From: Bacteroidota bacterium
GTDB taxonomy: Bacteria > Bacteroidota > Bacteroidia > Bacteroidales > UBA7960
DNA: 51,595 bases
Assembly: GCA_018335675.1 (NCBI GenBank)
Contig: JAGXRQ010000017.1
Span: forward strand, 72,051-123,645
Direction of reading: 5' to 3'
Each line of letters begins with the position of its first letter. The stretch's first letter is position 1. Of the stretch, positions 1 to 7,573 are shown one piece after another. The notes beneath the pieces were generated by a model, which had not been told where the DNA came from, made no database searches, and saw only the letters and a list, made by a program, of their open reading frames with translations. Made by a program: the position numbers and the translations under genes.

Positions 1-1470
1 ATTGGAGGTGGCTTAGGCGGCTTACTTTGCGGAAACATTCTCAGCAGAGAGGGCCTAAGTGTTTGTGTTCTGGAGAAAAACAACAAACTTGGGGGATGTA
101 TTCAGTCCTTTTCAAAGAATAAAGCAATTTTTAATACAGGATTAAATTACACCGAAAGCCTTGGTGAAGGTGAAGTTCTTTATCAGTATTTCAAGTATTT
201 CGGAATAATGGACAAAATCAAGATTAAAAGACTTGATATTGAGCACTTTGACAAGATAAGTTTTGACAACGATAAAAACGAATATCCTTTTGCACAAGGT
301 TATGATAATTTTATAGAATCACTTTCACAGCACTTTCCTAGCGAAAAACAAAACCTTAAGAAATACATAAAAGACCTTGAAGAAGTTTGCAATATCTTCC
401 CTATGTATATGCTAAATGGGTCATCGGAAAAGTCGCATGAAAGCAAACTTCTAAACATAGGCGCATTTGATTATCTTGATTCTATTACAAAAAACCCAAA
501 ACTGAGGGAGATTCTTGGAGGTATGAATTCGCTATATGCCGGAGTAAAAGACAAAACTCCATTGTATATTCATGCTCTCATAAATTATTCGTTTATCAGA
601 AGTGCATGGAGATTTGTTGATGGAAGTTCACAGTTGGCAGCACGAATAGCTGATGTTATAAATGAAAACGGAGGCAAAATAATAAGATCGACCAAAGTGA
701 CAAAGCTTGGCGGAGCAAATAATGAGATAGAATATGCTGAACTGGAAAATGGAGAGAAAATATTTGCAAAAACCTTTATTTCTAACCTCCACCCTTACAA
801 TACTTTAAAAATCACTGAACCAACACTTATTAAAAAAGCATTTCACAATCGCATAAAATCATTAGATAATACTATTGGAATGTTTAGCATGTATATCGTT
901 TTGAAAAATAAAAGTTTCCCTTACATAAATTATAATCATCATCATTTTTCTGATGTTAATGTATGGACAACAAGATATAATAAAAAAACATGGCCGGAAC
1001 ATTACATGCTTTACACACCTGCAATTTCAAAATCGGATGAATGGGCCGATTCTATTATTGCTCTCACTTATATGGATTTTAAGGAGGTTGAGAAATGGAC
1101 TGATACTTACATTGAAGAGAGAGGAAGCGAGTATCTCGACTTTAAGCAAAGAAAAGCGGAATTGCTATTGGATAAAATTGAAGAGAAATTTCCTGATATC
1201 AGAAAACATATACATTGCTATTATACTTCTACCCCACTTACATACAGAGATTACACAGGAACACCTGAAGGATCTTCATATGGAGTTCTGAAAGATTTCT
1301 CAAAACCTTTAACAACAATTATAACTGCAAAATCAAGAATAAGCAATCTGTTTTTTACAGGTCAAAATCTAAACATGCACGGAATTCTGGGTGTAGCAAT
1401 AAGCTCTGCGCTAACTTGTTCGGAAGTTGTTGGATATGAATACCTTATAAACAAAATTATAAAGGCTTAA
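1..1470 (+). CDS. CrtI/RetSat-like FAD-dependent oxidoreductase (5' partial)
   Basis: The reading frame is open from base 1, so the true start lies left of the window. The first codons encode the end of a dinucleotide-binding loop (IGGGLGGLLCGNIL) followed by VLEKNNKLGG, the usual FAD ADP-binding fold of the phytoene desaturase / retinol saturase superfamily. The C-terminus has TPLTYRDYTGTPEGSSYG and FFTGQNLNMHGILGVAIS, the second FAD-contact region of this family. It probably oxidises or saturates a polyene or lipid-like substrate, but the substrate cannot be read from sequence. It is closely paralogous to the next gene, whose ATG lies one base after its stop, so they are surely co-transcribed. 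The 3' part is complete; superfamily is solid, specific function unknown. Confidence 0.85.
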   Translation: MGGGLGGLLCGNILSREGLSVCVLEKNNKLGGCIQSFSKNKAIFNTGLNYTESLGEGEVLYQYFKYFGIMDKIKIKRLDIEHFDKISFDNDKNEYPFAQGYDNFIESLSQHFPSEKQNLKKYIKDLEEVCNIFPMYMLNGSSEKSHESKLLNIGAFDYLDSITKNPKLREILGGMNSLYAGVKDKTPLYIHALINYSFIRSAWRFVDGSSQLAARIADVINENGGKIIRSTKVTKLGGANNEIEYAELENGEKIFAKTFISNLHPYNTLKITEPTLIKKAFHNRIKSLDNTIGMFSMYIVLKNKSFPYINYNHHHFSDVNVWTTRYNKKTWPEHYMLYTPAISKSDEWADSIIALTYMDFKEVEKWTDTYIEERGSEYLDFKQRKAELLLDKIEEKFPDIRKHIHCYYTSTPLTYRDYTGTPEGSSYGVLKDFSKPLTTIITAKSRISNLFFTGQNLNMHGILGVAISSALTCSEVVGYEYLINKIIKA

Positions 1471-1471
1471 A

Positions 1472-2974
1472 ATGAGTAACGAAAAAAAATATGATGTTGT
1501 AATAATTGGAAGCGGTATTGGCGGGTTGCTTTGCGGACTTATTCTTGCTAAGTCGCGGTATTCGGTTTGTATTCTTGAAAAACATCACCAAATAGGTGGC
1601 AATATTCAAACTTTCAAAAGAAAAGGATGCACTTTTACTACAGGCATGCATTATGTAGGCTCACTTGAAGAAGGTGAAATTCTCAATAAAGTTTTTAAAT
1701 ATTTGGGTATAATTGATAAAATTAAGGTAAGAAAGCTTGACGAAAAATGCTTTGAGAAAATCTATATTGAAGATGAAGAATTCAATTATGCGATGGGTAT
1801 GGATAATTTTAAAGCCCAGCTCCTTGAATATTTTCCTGAAGAAAAAGATGCAATCGAAAAGTATATAAAGAAGATTGAAAGCATTTGGAAAAACATTAAG
1901 CTGATAAACCTGGAAGAAGTAACTGAAGCTGATATCTTCAAACTCGATAGTCTTACTGAAAACGCATATGATTTTATTGAATCATTAACTGACAATAAAA
2001 AACTCAAGGCATTGCTTGTTGCAACAAATGGACTCTACGCAGGAGTTAAAGAAAAAACTCCAATGCATATTCACGCAATAATCAATAAGTTTTTTATTAA
2101 CAGCGCCTGGAAGCTAGACGAAAGTGAAGTATTACTTGCCGATGTAATAAAAAATGAAATTGAATCTTATGGGGGTGAAGTTTTAACAAACAAAGAAGTA
2201 AAGAAAATAAACTGTGAAAATGGCTTAGCTATTAATGCAGTTACTACCAACAATGAAGTATTTGAAGCACGAAATTTCATTTCCGACATTCACCCTGCAA
2301 AAACGACGGAATTATTAGAGGCGGGTTTACTCCGTAAAATATACGTAAACCGTATTAAAAACGCGGAAAATACAATCTCTTGTTTTTCTCTTTACATTGT
2401 TTTGAAGAAAAATTCTTTAAAACATATTAACTCCAACATATACTATTCCGACTCATGGAATGTTTGGGGTACCGACACTTACGATTCTAAAAACTGGCCA
2501 AAGGGATATATTTTCTACACTTCTCCAGACAAAGATAATGGTGAATATGCGGAAAGCGCTACTACCATTACGTATATGAAGTATGAAGAAGTTGAAAAAT
2601 GGGAAAATACAACAATAGGTAAAAGAGGAGATGATTATCTGGATTATAAAAAGATGAAGGCCGAAGCTTTTTTAAAAGTAATAGAGAAGAAAATTCCCGA
2701 CTTCAGAAGCCACATCGACACATATTATACAGCTTCTCCGCTAACATACCGCGATTACACAGGAATACCCGAAGGCTCGATGTATGGCATTATAAAAGAC
2801 TGCAACAACCCTTTAGATTCCTTTATCTCTCATAACACCAAAGTAACAAATCTATTCCTGACAGGACAAAACATAAACCTGCATGGTATTTTGGGTGTAA
2901 CCATGAGCGCTATGATATCGTGTTCTAACCTTATAGATATCAACAAACTTATTAAGGAAATTAAGAATGTTTAG
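1472..2974 (+). CDS. CrtI/RetSat-like FAD-dependent oxidoreductase, second copy
   Basis: This is a full-length 500-residue flavoprotein. The N-terminal FAD loop G13-S-G15-I-G17-G18 is followed by CILEKHHQIGGN; the C-terminal part carries SPLTYRDYTGIPEGSMYG and LTGQNINLHGILG near residues 463-476. These mark the phytoene desaturase / all-trans-retinol 13,14-reductase superfamily. It matches the preceding gene along its whole length, so the pair is a tandem duplication, possibly with two successive steps on one substrate. The ATG lies one base after the upstream stop, and the C-terminus overlaps the next gene by 8 bp, which suggests translational coupling. A true carotenoid desaturase is less likely, because no phytoene synthase or cyclase gene is nearby in the window. 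Confidence 0.87.
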   Translation: MSNEKKYDVVIIGSGIGGLLCGLILAKSRYSVCILEKHHQIGGNIQTFKRKGCTFTTGMHYVGSLEEGEILNKVFKYLGIIDKIKVRKLDEKCFEKIYIEDEEFNYAMGMDNFKAQLLEYFPEEKDAIEKYIKKIESIWKNIKLINLEEVTEADIFKLDSLTENAYDFIESLTDNKKLKALLVATNGLYAGVKEKTPMHIHAIINKFFINSAWKLDESEVLLADVIKNEIESYGGEVLTNKEVKKINCENGLAINAVTTNNEVFEARNFISDIHPAKTTELLEAGLLRKIYVNRIKNAENTISCFSLYIVLKKNSLKHINSNIYYSDSWNVWGTDTYDSKNWPKGYIFYTSPDKDNGEYAESATTITYMKYEEVEKWENTTIGKRGDDYLDYKKMKAEAFLKVIEKKIPDFRSHIDTYYTASPLTYRDYTGIPEGSMYGIIKDCNNPLDSFISHNTKVTNLFLTGQNINLHGILGVTMSAMISCSNLIDINKLIKEIKNV

Positions 2975-4562
2975 CCTGAAGAATATAAGACCATTCAAAA
3001 AGTTCTATCCTCCAAGGGTAGCAGACAAATCTGTAATTAATACCAAGAGAAAAGAAATTGCAGACAACTATTTTGTATGTGGCGATTGTAAGCTTAAGAA
3101 AAATAAGTTTGGGCTTTGGGATATGTATATAAATGTCAGTGGATTTGAAGCAGGTGTGAAAAACGGCATTTTAACCAAAGAACTAGCATACTTTCAGGAA
3201 GATTCCTTTATGAAAAGAATCAAAGAGCTTGTCCCATCTACGTTTTATCTTAAGTTTCTGAGGATGTTTGTGGGTATTTTCAACAGAAATATTGCATTGC
3301 ATGTCCCTGACGAATACAAAAAAGAGATTTATGGAGTTTCCTTAAGTGCCTCACCTGATTTTAACTTCGTATCCAAACCATATTTCCGGATGCTTAATTA
3401 TCATGCAGCTCACGATATTGGCCATGCTCTTCAGAATATGAATATGGTTTATTGCACTGCTTTTGGTGTAAAAGGGGATAAAACCGATGACGGTAAAATG
3501 CTTATAGGAAGAAATTTCGACCTTTATATTGGAGATGATTTTGCTCTTAACAAAATTGTGACTTTTGTTAATCCTGACAAAGGGCACAAATTTGTTTCAA
3601 TTGGCTGGGCAAGTATGATTGGAGTAATATCCGGGATGAATGAAAAAGGACTGACAATAACTTATAACTCGGCAAAATCAGCAATCCCATTTTCTGCAAA
3701 AACTCCGGTGTCAATTCTGGCAAGGAAAATCTTACAATATGCTTCAAATATTGACGAAGCCTATCAAATTGCAAAAGAATATAAAACATTTGTATCGGGT
3801 GCATTCTTTGTAAGTTCAGCTTCGGAAAAAAGATTCGTTATACTTGAAAAGACAACAAAAAATCTCGACATTTTTGAAAGCGGCACTGATGTTCTGATTC
3901 AAACAAACCACTTCCAGAGCAACAAGTTCAAAAACACAAAACTCAACCTAAAAAACATTGAAGAAAGCTCATCAATGTACCGATGGGAAAGAACACAAGA
4001 GCTCATAAATAAAAAGCAAAAACACAGCATTATCACTGTGGCCGAAATGCTTAGAGACCAAAAAGGCAAAAATGACGAGCATATTGGGATAGGAAACGAG
4101 AAAGCAATAAACCAACTTATAGGTCATCACTCTATAATCTTCAAGCCCGAGGAGTTAAAATTCTGGATTTCTAGCCATCCTTATCAGCTTGGTTGTTATG
4201 TAGCATATGACATGAATAAAGTCTTTGACAACCCAGAGGAATTTGGTTTAGAAATCTATGAAGAAAGCCAAAACATTCCTGAAGACAGCTTTATGCATAC
4301 AGAAGAATTTATCAATTTTAAAGATTTTCGAACCGAAACACACAGGCTTGAAAAATTGTTAAAGAAGAAAAACCATGGTATAACCGAAGAGCATATCAAC
4401 AAATATATAAAGTCAAATCCCAATTACTATCAAGCATTGTATGTTGCCGGCTTGTATTACAAAAGCTTAGGCAACAAAGAAAAAGCCAATGAATTATTCC
4501 ATAATGCCCTATCTAGGCAAATTCCCTGGCTGTCGGATAGGAGGAAGATTGAGAATTCTTGA
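2967..4562 (+). CDS. C45-type autoproteolytic acyltransferase/hydrolase with C-terminal TPR
   Basis: This 531-residue protein contains an Ntn-hydrolase domain of the acyl-CoA:6-aminopenicillanic acid acyltransferase / choloylglycine hydrolase type. The likely nucleophile is Cys163 in MVYCTAFGVKG, followed by DDGKMLIGRNFDLY and GMNEKGLTITYNSAKS, a characteristic pattern of the fold. Family members expose the Cys by self-cleavage, which would here remove about 162 N-terminal residues. Residues of about 490-525 (NYYQALYVAGLYYKSLGNKE) look like one TPR unit, an unusual addition. No signal peptide is visible, so a cytoplasmic role is likely. It overlaps the preceding oxidoreductase by 8 bp. An N-acyl transfer or amide hydrolysis on the product of this pathway is plausible, but the substrate is unknown. 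Confidence 0.78.
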   Translation: MFSLKNIRPFKKFYPPRVADKSVINTKRKEIADNYFVCGDCKLKKNKFGLWDMYINVSGFEAGVKNGILTKELAYFQEDSFMKRIKELVPSTFYLKFLRMFVGIFNRNIALHVPDEYKKEIYGVSLSASPDFNFVSKPYFRMLNYHAAHDIGHALQNMNMVYCTAFGVKGDKTDDGKMLIGRNFDLYIGDDFALNKIVTFVNPDKGHKFVSIGWASMIGVISGMNEKGLTITYNSAKSAIPFSAKTPVSILARKILQYASNIDEAYQIAKEYKTFVSGAFFVSSASEKRFVILEKTTKNLDIFESGTDVLIQTNHFQSNKFKNTKLNLKNIEESSSMYRWERTQELINKKQKHSIITVAEMLRDQKGKNDEHIGIGNEKAINQLIGHHSIIFKPEELKFWISSHPYQLGCYVAYDMNKVFDNPEEFGLEIYEESQNIPEDSFMHTEEFINFKDFRTETHRLEKLLKKKNHGITEEHINKYIKSNPNYYQALYVAGLYYKSLGNKEKANELFHNALSRQIPWLSDRRKIENS

Positions 4563-4650
4563 GTCCTTAATTTATTTCCTCCAATTGCAAAAACATCTTA
4601 CTTTTGCTCTAACAAATTGAATTGGAAAATTACTAATACAGTTTCTTATT

Positions 4651-5958
4651 ATGTTTACACCGGAATTTGAAGTTGGAAAACTGCCAATAAGCGAAATCAA
4701 GAAATATCAGGAAAAGGAATTAGGCAAAGCACTTGAGTATCTCGCAGCAAAGTCGAAGTTTTATATTGACTTTTTCAAAAACAACAAGATTGACATAAGC
4801 AAAATAAAAAAGATTGAAGATCTTAAGCATATTCCCTGCACAACAAAAACTGATTTACAATCCAGGAATATGGACTTTTTGTGTGTTGAGGAAAATAAGA
4901 TTATTGATTATATAACAACTTCAGGCACACTTGGCAATCCCGTTACTTTTGCAGCCACTGAAAATGACTTAAACAGACTTGCATTAAATGAATATTTATC
5001 ATTTGTTTGTGCCGATGGTACTCCTGATGATATTTATCATCTTATGATAACAATGGACCGAAGATTTATGGCCGGATTGGCCTATTTCATTGGGCTAAGA
5101 AAGTTGGGCGCAGGAATTGTCAGAGTCGGACCGGGAAATCCGGAGTTGCAATTTGATACTATCAAAAGGATTTCTCCAACTTTTATAATTACAATACCTT
5201 CTTTTATACCAACGCTTATCGAATTTGCAGAGGAGAGAAAAATTGATTTTCGCAATTCTTCTGTTAAAGCTGCAATCTGCATTGGAGAGCCGTTGAGAGA
5301 CAGCAACTTCAACCTCAACAAGCTCGGGCAACATATAAAATCAAAGTGGGACATAAACTTATATTCTACTTACGCATCTACTGAAATGGGAGCTGCTTTT
5401 ACAGAATGTAAGCATGGCATTGGCGGACATCATCACCCTGAAATGATTATTGCGGAATTTCTTGATGAGAAGGGCAACCAAGTTGCTGAAGGAGAACTCG
5501 GAGAAGTTACTATCACTAACCTCGGAGTTGAAGGAATGCCGCTTCTGAGATTTAGAACAGGTGATATTTGCACTTACTTCACAGAACCATGTGCCTGCGG
5601 CAGAAACTCTCTGAGAATTGGGCCGGTTGTTGGTAGAAAAAATCAGATGATAAAATATAAAGGAACTACATTATTCCCTTCTGCCCTTTTCGAGATTCTA
5701 AATGATATTCCTGAAGTTAAAAATTATATAATTGAGGTTTCAACAAACAACATTGAGACTGACGATATAATTGTAAAAATTGGGAGCACTATACAATCTA
5801 AAGTTTTCGAAAAAGATATTAAAGATCATTTCAGAGCAAAGCTAAGAGTTGCGCCAAATATTGAGTTTAAAGACCCAAAGGAAATTAGCAAACTACAAAT
5901 GCCTGAAAATAGTCGTAAGCCGATATTGTTTATTGATAGTCGGACTAAGAATTTCTAA
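4651..5958 (+). CDS. PaaK-like phenylacetate-CoA ligase family adenylate-forming enzyme
   Basis: The product has 435 residues, the usual length for phenylacetate-CoA ligases. It shows the AMP-binding P-loop motif TTSGTLGNP at residues 89-97, the YSTYASTEMG adenine-contact motif in the middle and FRTGDICTYF before the small C-terminal domain. It should adenylate a carboxylic acid and pass it to CoA or a carrier protein. A cysteine pair (EPCACGRNS) matches the C-x-C-G element often seen in this subfamily. It follows the C45-type gene after 88 bp on the same strand and overlaps the tail of the convergent histidine kinase by 14 bp. An aryl or acyl acid substrate fits the neighbouring oxidoreductases and acyltransferase, but this is inference. 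Confidence 0.85.
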   Translation: MFTPEFEVGKLPISEIKKYQEKELGKALEYLAAKSKFYIDFFKNNKIDISKIKKIEDLKHIPCTTKTDLQSRNMDFLCVEENKIIDYITTSGTLGNPVTFAATENDLNRLALNEYLSFVCADGTPDDIYHLMITMDRRFMAGLAYFIGLRKLGAGIVRVGPGNPELQFDTIKRISPTFIITIPSFIPTLIEFAEERKIDFRNSSVKAAICIGEPLRDSNFNLNKLGQHIKSKWDINLYSTYASTEMGAAFTECKHGIGGHHHPEMIIAEFLDEKGNQVAEGELGEVTITNLGVEGMPLLRFRTGDICTYFTEPCACGRNSLRIGPVVGRKNQMIKYKGTTLFPSALFEILNDIPEVKNYIIEVSTNNIETDDIIVKIGSTIQSKVFEKDIKDHFRAKLRVAPNIEFKDPKEISKLQMPENSRKPILFIDSRTKNF

Positions 5959-7462
5959 GCACAATACGAAATGTAGTGCCTTTTTTAATGCCGGAGCTTT
6001 TTACAAAAAGCCGCCCTTTGTGGTAATTTTCTATTATACGTTTACTTAATGAAAGTCCCAACCCCCAGCCACGCTTCTTGCTAGTGTATCCGGGCTGAAA
6101 AATTGATTTGAACTTTGATTTGTGAATCCCCTTACCTGTGTCAGTAATATCAACAAACACTTGAGTTTTGTGTTCCTGAACAAGTATAGACAACACTCCT
6201 TCGCCATCCATAGCATCAACAGCATTCTTAATTATATTCTCAATTACCCACTCGAAAAGATTGGAATTTAGCTTAACATTTATTACAGTATTAAGTTCTG
6301 GATATACTTTAAACTTAACCTTTTTGGAAGTTCTGGTTTTCATATATTCAACAACCTCATGGATAACCTCAACAATATTCAATTCTGTAAGGTTTGGGGG
6401 CGAACCAATCTTTGAAAATCTCTCAGTTATATTTTCAAGTCTCCTAATATCTTTTGATATTTCATTAATTGTTTCTTTGTCAATATTTCTCATTTTTAAT
6501 ATTTCCACCCAAGCCATTAAAGAAGATAAAGGTGTTCCAAGCTGATGTGCAGTTTCTTTAGACATACCAACCCATACCTGGTTTTGCTCTGCATTTCTGG
6601 CAGTACTAAAAAGAAGATATGATATTACAAGAAATATGGCAATTACGAATAACTGAGCAGGCGGATAATACCTCAATTGTTTTAGCAAAGCTGAATTTGT
6701 ATAATACACATAGCAAGTTCCATGTCCGGGCAAGTTGATAATTATTGATGGATTTTTATCAGTCATACGAGAAATAAGCTTTTTAGAAAAATCCGGATCA
6801 GAAATATCCATGTCTTCAATATTTCCATGTGCTATAATTTTTGTTTTCGTGCTGTCTGTAATTATGACAGGAACATTAGCAGAATTAATAACAACCTCAG
6901 AAATAAATGACTCAATAATATCATCTAAAACATCTCTTAGCTCAGTAAATAGCCTCGAATCGTTATAATAAATATATTCTGTGTTTTTTTCAACAGTAAA
7001 AGGTATAGGTGAATATTCAGAAAAGAAAGCTTTAAGCTTTCCGTCAAACTTGGTAAAATGGCTGTATTTACTATCCAAATTTGCACTGGTAATTATGTTT
7101 TCGTTTTCATCAACAAGAATTACAGGAATTGTTTTATTTCCTAAAACAATTTCTGAATAAAAAGTAATATCCTCATCCAATGCAGCTGCAAATATTTTGT
7201 GATATGCCGAAGCCCATATCTGAACCCTGTTTTTCTCTTCCTTTTTTATTTCCTCAAAAAATTCTTCGGTATATTTAACGAGGCTTGCTCTTTTCTGGAC
7301 TGCATCAGCCCACATAGCAACCTTAACACTTTCATCTCGGGCAATCTTCCTAACAACAACATCTGTATACCATAAAGATGCTCCTACTATAACAACCGCA
7401 AAGCCAAGAAGAAAAAACTTCCATCGTTGTTTTCGAGAATAAACATTAAATGCAATTTTCAT
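5945..7462 (-). CDS. Membrane sensor histidine kinase
   Basis: The 505-residue protein has an N-terminal membrane helix (about 15-37), a roughly 225-residue extracytoplasmic sensing region, a second helix (about 267-289, LFVIAIFLVISYLLF) and a kinase core. The H-box is SKETAHQLGTPLSSLMAW, with His near residue 307; the N-box is ENIIKNAVDAMDG, and G-boxes appear as DTGKGIHKSKF and GWGLGLSLSKRI. It lacks an obvious HAMP or PAS domain. No response regulator lies beside it, so it is an orphan kinase within this window. Its 3' end overlaps the converging ligase gene by 14 bp. The HQLGTP form of the H-box is common in Bacteroidota kinases. The signal sensed is unknown. Confidence 0.9.
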   Translation of the reverse strand: MKIAFNVYSRKQRWKFFLLGFAVVIVGASLWYTDVVVRKIARDESVKVAMWADAVQKRASLVKYTEEFFEEIKKEEKNRVQIWASAYHKIFAAALDEDITFYSEIVLGNKTIPVILVDENENIITSANLDSKYSHFTKFDGKLKAFFSEYSPIPFTVEKNTEYIYYNDSRLFTELRDVLDDIIESFISEVVINSANVPVIITDSTKTKIIAHGNIEDMDISDPDFSKKLISRMTDKNPSIIINLPGHGTCYVYYTNSALLKQLRYYPPAQLFVIAIFLVISYLLFSTARNAEQNQVWVGMSKETAHQLGTPLSSLMAWVEILKMRNIDKETINEISKDIRRLENITERFSKIGSPPNLTELNIVEVIHEVVEYMKTRTSKKVKFKVYPELNTVINVKLNSNLFEWVIENIIKNAVDAMDGEGVLSILVQEHKTQVFVDITDTGKGIHKSKFKSIFQPGYTSKKRGWGLGLSLSKRIIENYHKGRLFVKSSGIKKGTTFRIVLRNS

Positions 7463-7573
7463 AAAAAGGAGTTACTGAGTATTATTTTTAAAAGCATTTA
7501 CAAATATAACAACGATTGCTTACAACAAATATGATAATACAATGAATAAAAAAACAAATCACAATGATAAACC

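Noticed and set aside
1-2974. The first two genes as true phytoene desaturases of a carotenoid operon
   Set aside because: No phytoene synthase, cyclase or hydroxylase is nearby, and the neighbours (C45-type enzyme, acyl-CoA ligase) suggest another product.
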